DNA of 64,000 nt, from contig NZ_KB898629.1 of assembly GCF_000377705.1 (NCBI RefSeq), positions 62,001 to 126,000 on the forward strand. The letters run 5' to 3'. The notes beneath the pieces are model-generated. The model had not been told where the DNA came from and did no database searches. It saw nothing but the letters and a program-made list of their open reading frames with translations. Shown piece by piece: positions 34,466 through 42,915 of this stretch (position 1 is its first letter; each line of letters begins with the position of its first letter). The position numbers and the translations under genes were made by a program. Origin of the DNA: Salsuginibacillus kocurii DSM 18087. GTDB taxonomy: Bacteria > Bacillota > Bacilli > Bacillales > Marinococcaceae.

Positions 34466-35509
34466 ATGACGCTAAAAACCGATGCTCCGTTTTTAATTGG
34501 CGTAATTGGGCTTGAGCATGGCCATATTTATGCGATGTGTGAAGGATTGGAGCAAGCTGGAGCGCGCATTGTAAAAGTGTTTGACCAGGACCCGGAAAAG
34601 GTGAAGGCGTTTACGGCCAAATTTAAGCACGCTAAAGCCGTAACGAGCGAAGAGGAGATCTATCAGGACGGGAGCATTCGCATGGTCTCTTCCGCGGCGA
34701 TTCCGTCTGAACGCGCAGGGGTCGGACTGACAGCCATGGCTAACGAAAAGCATTTCTTCTCTGCGAAAGCCCCTTTTACAACACGTGCTCAATTGGAAGA
34801 GGCGAAGAAAAAAACAGCAGCGACCAATCTGATTTGGGCAGTGTTTTACAGCGAACGCCTGCTGGAAGAAAGTGCGATCTATGCTTCCTCTTTAATTGAA
34901 AAGGGCGAGATTGGCGAAGTGGTGCAGGTCATGGGCACGGGACCCCACCGGGTCAATGCTCCCACCCGTCCGGACTGGTTTTTTAAGAAAGAACAATATG
35001 GCGGTATCCTTTGTGATATCGGGAGCCACCAAATCGAACAATTTCTTCACTTTACCGACTCCACCGCTGCAGAAGTCCTGCACAGCAAGGTGGGCAATTA
35101 CGCTCATCCTGACTTCCCGGAGCTGGAAGACTTCGGAGACGCCACCTTAGTCAGTGAAAAGGGAGCCACCCACTATTTCCGCGTCGACTGGCTGACGCCT
35201 GACGGCTTGTCTACATGGGGGGATGCACGCACCATTATCCTCGGCACGAGCGGCTATATCGAGCTACGCAAAAATGTAGACGTGGCAAGAAATGAAGCAG
35301 GGGACCATCTGTATTTGGTGAATCAATCAGGCGAGCATTACATCAATGCCGAAGGAAAGACCGGCTACCCTTATTTTTCTGCCCTTTTATATGACTGTGA
35401 ATATGGGACTGAAACGGCGATGAGCCAGGAGCACGCATTTAAAGCTGCTGAGCTTTCACTTATTGCCCAGGAGCAGGCAAAGGAACTGAAAGCAAACGTT
35501 AGAGGGTGA
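34466..35509 (+). CDS. Gfo/Idh/MocA-family oxidoreductase 2 with atypical AKAP motif
   Basis: A 347-residue protein with the family fold: LIGVIGLEHGHIYAMCEGL (the glycine loop reads GLEHGH), a DQDPEKVKAF segment, and a C-terminal substrate domain with GGILCDIGSHQIEQFLHF. Where the family has the diagnostic EKP, this protein has FSAKAPFTT: the Lys remains but the Glu is replaced. The HGHIYAM loop marks a distinct subfamily. ATG 34466 is chosen because AAAGGAG lies eight bases upstream; the in-frame TTG at 34439 would precede the ribosome binding site. Middle of the six-gene run. Confidence 0.87.
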   Translation: MTLKTDAPFLIGVIGLEHGHIYAMCEGLEQAGARIVKVFDQDPEKVKAFTAKFKHAKAVTSEEEIYQDGSIRMVSSAAIPSERAGVGLTAMANEKHFFSAKAPFTTRAQLEEAKKKTAATNLIWAVFYSERLLEESAIYASSLIEKGEIGEVVQVMGTGPHRVNAPTRPDWFFKKEQYGGILCDIGSHQIEQFLHFTDSTAAEVLHSKVGNYAHPDFPELEDFGDATLVSEKGATHYFRVDWLTPDGLSTWGDARTIILGTSGYIELRKNVDVARNEAGDHLYLVNQSGEHYINAEGKTGYPYFSALLYDCEYGTETAMSQEHAFKAAELSLIAQEQAKELKANVRG

Positions 35510-35523
35510 AAGGAGCGAACCGT

Positions 35524-36762
35524 ATGCAACAAGAGGTGTCTGTGCTGTTAATTGGAATTAAAGGCTACGGCCAGCTGTTTCTCGAGGAGCTGCTGGATAA
35601 GGATCTACCAGCCTCCATTGCGGGGCTGGTAGACTCCCGGCCCCACCTGAGCCCGCATTACGATCGGTTAGTGAAAATGGGAGTGCCGATGTATAAATCG
35701 ATCGAAGAATTTTTTGCTAGTCATACGGCAGACTTGACGATCATTTCAACGCCGATCCATGTGCACACCAAGCAAACCATCACAGCCTTAGAACACGGAA
35801 GCAACGTGTTGTGCGAAAAGCCAATCTGTACGACAGAAGAAGACGCCCGGCGCATTATTAAAGCGAGAGACAAAAGCGGAAGGTTTGTCGCGATCGGATT
35901 TAACTGGTCATTTTCCACTCCGGTCCAGCAATTGAAAAAGGATATGATGAATGGACTATTCGGTACTCCAAAGCGTTTGAAAAGTTTAATTTTATGGCCA
36001 AGACCCCACGAGTACTACAACCGCAGCCCCTGGGCGGGAGAAGTGTTCAGCGCGGAAGGGGATTATATTCTCGACAGCGTCGCTAATAATGCCACTTCCC
36101 ACTTCTTGCACAATATGCTTTACGTATTAGGGGCGGAGGAAGACAAAAGTGCTGAAATAAAGGAGCTTACTTCCGAACTTTACCGGGCGAATGACATCAA
36201 AACCTTTGATACCTGTGCCGCGCGTATTGAAACCAGCGCAGGGACCGGGCTATATTTTTATGCTTCGCATGCGGTCGAAGAAGAGGAAGGTCCGGTATTT
36301 GAATTTGAATGCGAGAAGGCGACTATTTATTATTCGGCTGAAAAAGCAGACGAAGGCATCCGTGCTGTTTTTCATGACGGCATAGTAAAGAGCTACGGAG
36401 ATCCAGAAGCAGAACATATGAAAAAAGTAGAAGTAGCCGTGAAAGCGGTGGCTGACGGCCATCAAAATATTCTTTGCGGACCGGAAGCTTCGCTTGCCCA
36501 AATGCGTTCTATCCATGCCATGCATGCTTCGACGCCTGACGTGCAAACGTTTTCGCAAGTGAAAACTGCAGGCGAGCCGACGCTTACATCCGTACCCGGG
36601 CTTGAAGAAGAACTACGCGCGTGCTACAGCCGCTGTGAACTTCCTTCGGACAGAGAAGCGACTTGGAGCAAAAAAGGCAAGGCGGTCCCTGTGCCTGTTG
36701 ACGAAAAAGAATGGAAAGAAGCAGTCGCTAAAGCAAAAAAGCAAGAGGGGCGATTTTCATGA
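35524..36762 (+). CDS. Gfo/Idh/MocA-family oxidoreductase 3
   Basis: The 412-residue protein begins VSVLLIGIKGYGQLFLEELLD (glycine loop G.KGYGQ) and has LTIISTPIHVHTKQTITALEHGSNVLCEKPICTTEEDA with the EKP motif. The C-terminal domain contains NATSHFLHNMLYVLG in place of the usual G.LLD.G.H segment. ATG 35524 follows AAAGGAG by eight bases; the GTG at 35506 would overlap the preceding stop. Its 3' end overlaps the cupin gene by four bases (ATGA). Three such dehydrogenases in one operon suggest successive oxidation and reduction at different carbons of one substrate. Confidence 0.87.
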   Translation: MQQEVSVLLIGIKGYGQLFLEELLDKDLPASIAGLVDSRPHLSPHYDRLVKMGVPMYKSIEEFFASHTADLTIISTPIHVHTKQTITALEHGSNVLCEKPICTTEEDARRIIKARDKSGRFVAIGFNWSFSTPVQQLKKDMMNGLFGTPKRLKSLILWPRPHEYYNRSPWAGEVFSAEGDYILDSVANNATSHFLHNMLYVLGAEEDKSAEIKELTSELYRANDIKTFDTCAARIETSAGTGLYFYASHAVEEEEGPVFEFECEKATIYYSAEKADEGIRAVFHDGIVKSYGDPEAEHMKKVEVAVKAVADGHQNILCGPEASLAQMRSIHAMHASTPDVQTFSQVKTAGEPTLTSVPGLEEELRACYSRCELPSDREATWSKKGKAVPVPVDEKEWKEAVAKAKKQEGRFS

Positions 36763-37970
36763 TGAATGAGCAACAACTAAAGATGCTTAACGAAGAAGTA
36801 GAGCGGACGGAAGGAATACTACGGCTGGCTCCGACCTGGGTACCAAGAGCTTTTATGGTGCCTGGGCGTCGCTTGAAGCTTCATCCCGATGATTTGTATG
36901 CATTCGGCAAAGAACGTGGAGGAATCAATGAACGCTGGTTTGCTTCGACCACCCCTGCCGATAACGGGCCGGACGCTGAAGCAGACGAAGGATTGAGCTA
37001 CATAGCCATCCCCGACGGCGACAACTATCAGTACGCGCTTTTTAAAGACGCCATTGCTTCTTTGGGGGAAAAGTGGCTCGGAAAAGAAGTCATGGACAAG
37101 CATGGAGGCTGGACCGTATTAACGAAGTTTTTTGACAATAAAGGACCGATCCCTTTTCATATCCATCAACGAGAGCAGCATGCAAAGGATGTTAATAAAA
37201 AAGGAAAATCAGAAGCCTACTATTTCCCGCCTGCTTACAATCAAATCGAGCAGACCTTTCCGTATACGTTTTTTGGCTTGGACCCTTCGACCACAAAAGA
37301 GGACATAAAGACGTGTCTACAAGCATGGGAAAAAGGAGACAACCAGATTTTGGCCCACTCTCATGCCTATCGGCTGGAACCCGGAACCGGCTGGGACGTT
37401 CCGGCAGGCATTTTGCATGCCCCGGGTTCACTGGTAACGTACGAGCTGCAAAACAATGAAGATATTTTCGGAATGTATCAATCAGTAGTAGAAGACCGCC
37501 CGGTGCCAAGGGACCTGCTCGTAAAAGATGTACCCGTGGACAAAGCGTATGACTTCGATTATTTAATCGATATCATTGATTGGGAAGCGAACACGAACCC
37601 TTCCTTTAAAAAAGATCATTTCAGGCCCCCTGTACCGGTTCAATCCGAAACGGAGCACAGCCAAGCCTCACAGGGAGAAGAGGCCTGGGTTGTCTATGGA
37701 ACGTCAAACTATTCGGCCAAACAAGTCACTGTCTATCCTCAATCGACTTATACCCTTTATGAGAACGAAGCCTTTGGGTTTATCTCAATGCAGGGAAGAG
37801 GCTTTATCGGCAAACAGCGAGTTGAGACGCCGATAATGCTCAGGTTTGGCGATATGAGCGCGGATGAAGGCTTTGTCATAAAAAATCGGGCGAAGCTGGG
37901 AGTCGAGCTTTATAATGACAGCATGGTCGAACCGTTAGTGTTGTTGCTTCATTTTGGACCTGACGCTTAA
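36759..37970 (+). CDS. Cupin-type sugar isomerase-like protein (class I mannose-6-phosphate isomerase-like)
   Basis: The 403-residue double-cupin protein contains a candidate metal site, PIPFHIHQREQH followed by EAYYFPP; further along come AYRLEPGTGWDVPAGILHAPG and a second cupin with YGTSNYSAKQVTVYPQSTYTLYENEAFGFISMQGRG. The HxH...E...H arrangement resembles phosphomannose isomerases and related sugar-isomerising cupins, though I cannot place it in a characterised family. It is the last gene of the operon, overlapping oxidoreductase 3. About 200 bp separate it from the TRAP genes. Confidence 0.75.
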   Translation: MMNEQQLKMLNEEVERTEGILRLAPTWVPRAFMVPGRRLKLHPDDLYAFGKERGGINERWFASTTPADNGPDAEADEGLSYIAIPDGDNYQYALFKDAIASLGEKWLGKEVMDKHGGWTVLTKFFDNKGPIPFHIHQREQHAKDVNKKGKSEAYYFPPAYNQIEQTFPYTFFGLDPSTTKEDIKTCLQAWEKGDNQILAHSHAYRLEPGTGWDVPAGILHAPGSLVTYELQNNEDIFGMYQSVVEDRPVPRDLLVKDVPVDKAYDFDYLIDIIDWEANTNPSFKKDHFRPPVPVQSETEHSQASQGEEAWVVYGTSNYSAKQVTVYPQSTYTLYENEAFGFISMQGRGFIGKQRVETPIMLRFGDMSADEGFVIKNRAKLGVELYNDSMVEPLVLLLHFGPDA

Positions 37971-38098
37971 ATGTATAAACAATTTCAGAACACTCGTCAG
38001 ATGACTTCTTTCCAATTATGAGAGTTTCATTCTAAAACTAACAAGACGAGACTTTCGCTAAGCTGTATTCTATACTCATAGTCTTTAGATTGTTTGTT

Positions 38099-38113
38099 TT
38101 GTAATCGCTTACG
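38099..38113 (+). promoter_or_regulatory. Candidate cre site (CcpA) upstream of the TRAP transporter
   Basis: TTGTAATCGCTTACG matches the WTGNAANCGNWNNCW catabolite-responsive consensus at 14 of 15 positions and is nearly palindromic (GTAATCGCTTAC). It lies 61 bp before the dctP start codon, consistent with CcpA repression of the transporter when preferred sugars are present. Operator function is inferred from sequence only. Confidence 0.7.
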
Positions 38114-38173
38114 GAAATGGACGTTGTCTTTCTAACCCTAATGGTAAAACGTGTGAAGAGAAAGGAGATAAAA

Positions 38174-39196
38174 ATGAAAAAACAGCTAGTAAAAACAACA
38201 GGCTTGTTAAGTATAGTAGCTCTTATTACTGCTTGTGCTCAAGAAGCTAATGTGGCTATGAATACAAGTGAGGGTTCGTCCGATCAAAAAACAATATCAA
38301 TGGCTCATATCCATGGGGAAGCAGACACCGTCTATGGAAGTATTGAACTATTAAACGAGGGAATTGAAGAGAAAACAGATGGCCAAATAAAAGTGGAAAA
38401 TTACGGTGAGTCGGTGCTCGGGGATGAAAGGGAACTGCTAGAATTAATGCAAAATGGTGTCGTTGATATGGTGAAAGTGAGCGGGGCGGTCATGGAAAAC
38501 TTCTCTCATGAGTTTTCTGCTTTTAGTTTGCCGTATGTCTTTGAAGATGAGGATCACTTTTTTGAGGTGATGGATTCGGATTATGTTGATGAACTCTATG
38601 CTGGCTTAGAAGACGTTGGGATGCGAGGGATCACTTATTATGATGCTGGAGCGCGTAGTTTTTATACCGTTGATACACCAATTAAACATCCTGATGACAT
38701 CAATGGACTGAAAATTCGGTCAATGAACAGCGCTACTCAAATAGGAACAATGGAAGCTCTCGGTGCTTCTCCAACTCCCCTTCCTGCTCCTGAAGTATAT
38801 ACAGGGATGCAGCAAGGGATGATAGACGGGGCTGAAAGCAACCCAGCTCCGATGACTGAAGCGAACCACGGAGAAGTGGCAAAGCATTATTCCTTTAACG
38901 AACACACGCGAGTTCCTGACTTTGTAGTGATGAGTGCAGATACATGGGACAACCTATCAGCAGAGGAACAAGATATCGTCATGGAAGCTGCCCAAGAATC
39001 AACGGAGGCACATAATGAGGCATGGAGTGAGGAAATGGAGGCTAACGTTGAACAAGCGAAAGAAGAGTTGAATGTTGAATTCCACTATCCAGAGCTGGAG
39101 CCTTTCCGCGAAGAAGTTGAGCCATTGATTGAAGAGTATAGGGAAGATCCTGAAGTTGCTGAAATTTTAGATGAATTCGAACGAATGGCGCCATAA
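38174..39196 (+). CDS. dctP: TRAP transporter substrate-binding lipoprotein, DctP family
   Basis: The 340-residue extracellular receptor has a signal peptide ending in the lipobox LITACA. The DctP fold is evident in SMAHIHGEADTVYGSIELLNEGIEEKTDGQIKVENYGESVLGDERELLELMQNGVVDM, then YDAGARSFYTVDTPIKHPDDINGLKIRSMNSATQIGTMEALGASPTPLPAPEVYTGMQQGMIDGAESN. The Arg in KIRSM is the family's carboxylate-clamping residue, so the ligand is probably an acid such as a sugar acid. ATG 38174 has GAAAGGAG upstream; the ATG at 38117 overlaps the putative operator region. DctQ and DctM follow. Confidence 0.93.
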   Translation: MKKQLVKTTGLLSIVALITACAQEANVAMNTSEGSSDQKTISMAHIHGEADTVYGSIELLNEGIEEKTDGQIKVENYGESVLGDERELLELMQNGVVDMVKVSGAVMENFSHEFSAFSLPYVFEDEDHFFEVMDSDYVDELYAGLEDVGMRGITYYDAGARSFYTVDTPIKHPDDINGLKIRSMNSATQIGTMEALGASPTPLPAPEVYTGMQQGMIDGAESNPAPMTEANHGEVAKHYSFNEHTRVPDFVVMSADTWDNLSAEEQDIVMEAAQESTEAHNEAWSEEMEANVEQAKEELNVEFHYPELEPFREEVEPLIEEYREDPEVAEILDEFERMAP

Positions 39197-39263
39197 CAAG
39201 AATGGGAGGTAGTTGTAAGCTCACACGACCATACGATAAATGTGATATAGGAGGGTGAATGTT

Positions 39264-39761
39264 TTGAAAGCGCTTAAAAAGTGGATGGATCGAATCTTAT
39301 TAACTGTTAGTTACCCCTTGCTTGTCATTTTAATTATAGGAGCGCTTTGGCAGGTGTTTACTCGTTACGTTTTGGATAATCCAAGCATATTTACAGAAGA
39401 GTTAATGACGTTTTTGTTGATTTGGATCTCTTTATTAGGGGCGACATACGCATTTGGAACCAATCAACATTTATCATTAACCTTTATTAAAGATCGGTTA
39501 ACAGGTAGAAAGAAGAAATGGATCTATACGTTTAATCATACCTTGATTATGCTTTTCTCATTTGTTGTGTTGTTGTGGGGAGGTATAAGTCTAGTTATTT
39601 CTTCATTAACTCAAAACTCTCCAATTATGAGTGTCCCGATGGGGTATGTGTATCTTATTTTCCCACTTTCAGGGGTGTTAATTATCCTATATCAACTCAT
39701 GCACTTAGTAGATTTGAAAGATTTAGACACAGAAACTGACATTGAAGGGAGCGAGACATAA
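39264..39761 (+). CDS. dctQ: TRAP transporter small permease, DctQ family
   Basis: The 165-residue protein has four membrane segments. It shows the family signature WQVFTRYVLDNPSIFTEELMTFLLIWISLLGATYAFGTNQHLSLTF (R-Y-V and E-E motifs). The start is probably TTG at 39264, nine bases after GGAGG; GTG at 39255 touches that site. Its stop overlaps the dctM start by one base (TAATG), implying translational coupling. It forms the small membrane subunit that partners DctM. Confidence 0.92.
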   Translation: MKALKKWMDRILLTVSYPLLVILIIGALWQVFTRYVLDNPSIFTEELMTFLLIWISLLGATYAFGTNQHLSLTFIKDRLTGRKKKWIYTFNHTLIMLFSFVVLLWGGISLVISSLTQNSPIMSVPMGYVYLIFPLSGVLIILYQLMHLVDLKDLDTETDIEGSET

Positions 39762-41068
39762 TGGAGATTACCACGTTGGCTAGTATCATTTTATTTGTCT
39801 TGTTCTTTTTCTTTTTATTTTTAGGAGTACCTATTTCAATCAGTCTTGCAACCGCTTCATTTGCTGCGATTGTTTTGTTTCTTCCACCAGGACCAGCTTT
39901 ATTTGCGGCAACCCAGCAAATTGTGACCGGAATTGACGATTATATATTGCTTGCTGTCATCTTTTTCATGTTAGCAGGAAGCATTATGAATAATGGCGGC
40001 ATTGCTTTACGATTAGTGAATTTAGCTAAATTAATTGGAGGAAGAATGACAGGTTCACTGGCTCACACAAACGTGTTGGGGAACATGCTCTTTGGCTCCA
40101 TTTCTGGTTCAGCAATTGCTTCTGCTGCCACGATGGGTAGAACAATGAGTCCGATCCAAAAAAAAGAAGGGTATGATCCAGGCTATTCGGCCGCAGTTAA
40201 TATTTCCTCTGCCCCAATGGGCCTCATTATTCCTCCTAGCGGCATGCCCATTCTCTTTTCTCTGCTAAGTGGAGGGACTTCGATTGGGGCACTCTTTTTA
40301 GCTGGTTACCTACCTGGTATTTTAATGGCTGTAGCAGTAATGATGATGGCTTATATCCTTGCCAAACGAGCCAATTACCCAGTTTCAGAAAAGTTTAAGT
40401 TGAATGAAGCCATGCGTGTAATTTGGCAAGCTGGACCAAGTTTACTTCTGATTATTATTGTAGTAGGTGGAATTGCAGGAGGGATTTTTACAGCGACAGA
40501 AGCCTCTGCTGTAGCCGTTTTGTACTCACTTGGACTATGTTTAATCTATAGAAGTTTATCGTGGTCAGACGCTCCAAAAATATTAAAAGAGACCTTTGTA
40601 TTCACGGGAATAATTATGTTTTTGGTAGGCGCTTCTGCCATTATGTCATGGGTCCTCTCCTATGCTGGTATCCCACAAGCATTTGCAAATACGCTGCTTG
40701 CTATCTCTGATAATTATTTTGTTTTAATATTAGCCATGGTTGTCATTTTATTGGTGATCGGAACCTTTATGGATGTGGCTCCAGCTTTGCTTGTGTTCAC
40801 ACCTATTTTATTGCCGGTAGCTACAGAAATGGGGATGGACCCTGTTCATTTTGGCTTAATGATGATGATGGCATTAGCGATTGGGGTAACAACGCCACCG
40901 GTAGGGACCGTGTTATTTATTGGCAGCAGTGTTTCAAAGGTTAGTATTGAGCGCATCATACCACCGCTATTGAAATTCTATACACCGCTTGTGGCGGTTT
41001 TGCTATTGGTAGCTTATATTCCATCTATCAGTCTGTGGCTCCCTGGAGTATTTGGTGTGTTGGAATAA
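39761..41068 (+). CDS. dctM: TRAP transporter large permease, DctM family
   Basis: The 435-residue ion-transporter superfamily protein has about 12 helices and carries out Na+-coupled substrate translocation. Family landmarks are FFMLAGSIMNNGGIALRLVNLAKLIGGRMTGSLAHTNVLGNMLFGSISGSAIASAATMG, then ISSAPMGLIIPPSGMPILFSLLSGGTSIGALFLAGYLPG and AIGVTTPPVGTVLFI. It is complete and ends the island. A hairpin at 41286 lies about 220 bp downstream. Confidence 0.94.
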   Translation: MEITTLASIILFVLFFFFLFLGVPISISLATASFAAIVLFLPPGPALFAATQQIVTGIDDYILLAVIFFMLAGSIMNNGGIALRLVNLAKLIGGRMTGSLAHTNVLGNMLFGSISGSAIASAATMGRTMSPIQKKEGYDPGYSAAVNISSAPMGLIIPPSGMPILFSLLSGGTSIGALFLAGYLPGILMAVAVMMMAYILAKRANYPVSEKFKLNEAMRVIWQAGPSLLLIIIVVGGIAGGIFTATEASAVAVLYSLGLCLIYRSLSWSDAPKILKETFVFTGIIMFLVGASAIMSWVLSYAGIPQAFANTLLAISDNYFVLILAMVVILLVIGTFMDVAPALLVFTPILLPVATEMGMDPVHFGLMMMMALAIGVTTPPVGTVLFIGSSVSKVSIERIIPPLLKFYTPLVAVLLLVAYIPSISLWLPGVFGVLE

Positions 41069-41167
41069 AAGAGGAGTCGATAAGGCAAGGTTTGCTTGAA
41101 GAGGATGGGAGAAAAGTTTAGAAGACGGTTTAAAAACGGAACAATAACGGAGTAAAGTCAAAATGAT

Positions 41168-41268
41168 AAGACCCCTGCAGGCCAGCATGAGCTGAAACCT
41201 AAACCGAACGAGAGGGAGTTTTAGGAAGTTGAAGCCGTGCCTGCGGAAAGCGAAGCACGTCGACCATG
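41168..41268. repeat. Degraded copy of a GC-rich Bacillaceae interspersed repeat
   Basis: This stretch starts GACCCCTGCAGGCC and ends GAAGCCGTGCCTGCGGAAAGCGAAGCACG. The reverse complement (CTTCGCTTTCCGCAGGCACGGCTTC-like) recalls the arms of the interspersed element seen more intactly at 54976. The centre is diverged. Identification rests on recollection of repeats in related genomes. Confidence 0.45.
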
Positions 41269-41285
41269 CACATTACCATATTACT

Positions 41286-41334
41286 AAACCCGTACTATGA
41301 TTAACGTTTTTAAAATCATAGTACGGGTTTTACT
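41286..41334 (+). terminator. Long hairpin, probable terminator of the TRAP operon
   Basis: AAACCCGTACTATGATT and AATCATAGTACGGGTTT pair over 17 bases around an 11-nt loop, then TTACTTATTTT. A very stable structure; the trailing T run is interrupted. Confidence 0.75.
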
Positions 41335-41864
41335 TATTTTAAAAGGTTATGTACCAGCCCCTTTTTTGGTTTTACTAGCTTATCCCGAATTCATATAGCC
41401 AACACCGTAGTACTAGGGTATGGTAAACGTAACAATAATTTACTTAAAAAGGACAGGTTCATGTCTGCTATTCATCCATATATAATATATGCAGGGCAAG
41501 CAGATGACTGAAGAAGCGATAAAGGTTTATACTTCTATGTTTGACCGGAAGTAGGGCCGGAGTAGTTTTTAACATCAATAGACAGCCCTTTATGTGTACA
41601 GATCGTGTTATTTTACAAAGCCTCAGTTCAGGCGAACGAATTCTTTCTTGGTGCTTTATACGATGAAGAAGAAACCGACCAAGCTTATAGATGCCTGTCA
41701 AGCGACGACATATTGCTTTCTTTAAGTACCTATCCATGAAGTGAAGAGAAAAAGGTGCTTGAGAGTTGGTCCTTTTTGCGGGGACCTCGAAGCTGGGCTT
41801 AAGCTCGACCAGGATGTAAATGATGATATAGCAGTTTAATACGGGTTAGAAAGAAGGATGAAGA
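41335..41864. other. 530-bp stretch without a recognisable gene
   Basis: A minus-strand frame (41468-41737) exists but has no ribosome binding site or recognisable family. The right end must hold the promoter of the ABC-LytTR gene; GAAAGAAGGATG precedes its ATG. No copy of the 9-bp repeat found at 42916 was seen here. Confidence 0.4.
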
Positions 41865-42914
41865 ATGGCTACTCTGCATATTAAGCAGATTGAGAAGCAC
41901 ATGGGAAATAAACGTATTTTTCCTTCGTTTGATTTTGAATTACGAGCAGGTGAAATGGCTTCTGTGTATGCAGCGAGCGATATTCGCACCATGTTAATGA
42001 AGGTTTTAGCCGGGGATGCAGCTGTATCAAACGGTTCTATTCACGTAGGTGATATTCCGGTCACGCTTGGGGGGGAAGAGCACCTTACAGAGTTGGGTCT
42101 CTTGTTTTTAACTGAAGGTCACTATGGGCGCTTGCGCGTAAAAGATCATCTTTTATTTTATAAGCGGTTGTATCAGGCCGATCTTTCCGTTGATGAGGTA
42201 TTGGAACGCCTGCAGCTAGTACCGGAAAAGCATAGTCAGGTTCAGCACTTATCATCGTCTGAGCAGCGCAGGGTGCAGTTGGCGCGTTATTTTTTTCAAA
42301 ATCCGGAAGTGCTAGTGATCGAAGAGCCCTTTCAAAATATGGACATGGAAACAAAGCGTATCTTTATGAACGTTTTTAAAGTCTTACAGGAAGAAGGAAA
42401 ATCAATCTTGGTGCTTACGGAAAACCTCGAAAGTGCAATTACTCTATCTGAGAAGGTCTATCGGTTAGATGAGCAAGGTTTAAGTTTGGTGCAGATGGAA
42501 GAAGACAGGGAGCATCACACCGAAGAGGACGAGGAAGAAATGAATACAGAACCTGTTGAAACAACCGAACCCATTCCTTTTAATAAACTTCCGACCAAAG
42601 TTCAAGATAAGCTTATTTTATTTGACCCGCCTGAAGTGGATTATATTGAAAGTCAAGATGGGCAATCTCATTTATACGTTAGAGGGGAAGCTTTTCCTTG
42701 TGCATTTACATTAAATGAACTAGAAGAGAAATTACATAGTTATGGGTTTTATCGCTGCCACCGTTCATATATTGTAAACTTGCAAAAAGTTCGTGAAATC
42801 ATTACCTGGACACGGAATAGTTTTAGCTTGCGGTTAAATGATACCGACAAGTCTGAAATTCCACTTTCAAAAGCAAAAATGGCTGATCTACGTGAAATGA
42901 TGGGGCTCAAATAA
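41865..42914 (+). CDS. Fusion of a Walker A-deficient ABC ATPase domain with a LytTR DNA-binding domain
   Basis: The 349-residue protein has two parts. Residues 1-210 follow an ABC ATPase: LHIKQIEKHMGNKRIFPSFDFELRAGEM, a degenerate signature LSSSEQRRVQLARYFFQNP (129-147) and a Walker B-like VLVIEEPFQNMD (149-160). The P-loop position reads VYAASDIRTMLMKVLAG with no GxxGxGK[ST], so ATP hydrolysis is unlikely. An acidic linker (211-235) leads to a LytTR domain (about 255-345) with the typical FYRCHRSYIVNLQKVREI. It is followed by a 9-12-9 direct repeat, a dyad and a genuine ABC exporter. It probably regulates that exporter, perhaps by contacting transporter subunits through its dead ATPase domain; this is inference. 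Confidence 0.9.
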   Translation: MATLHIKQIEKHMGNKRIFPSFDFELRAGEMASVYAASDIRTMLMKVLAGDAAVSNGSIHVGDIPVTLGGEEHLTELGLLFLTEGHYGRLRVKDHLLFYKRLYQADLSVDEVLERLQLVPEKHSQVQHLSSSEQRRVQLARYFFQNPEVLVIEEPFQNMDMETKRIFMNVFKVLQEEGKSILVLTENLESAITLSEKVYRLDEQGLSLVQMEEDREHHTEEDEEEMNTEPVETTEPIPFNKLPTKVQDKLILFDPPEVDYIESQDGQSHLYVRGEAFPCAFTLNELEEKLHSYGFYRCHRSYIVNLQKVREIITWTRNSFSLRLNDTDKSEIPLSKAKMADLREMMGLK

Positions 42915-42915
42915 T

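Noticed and set aside
41468-41737. 89-codon minus-strand frame in the gap before the ABC-LytTR gene
   Set aside because: No ribosome binding site, no domain, and a basic, cysteine-poor composition typical of chance frames.
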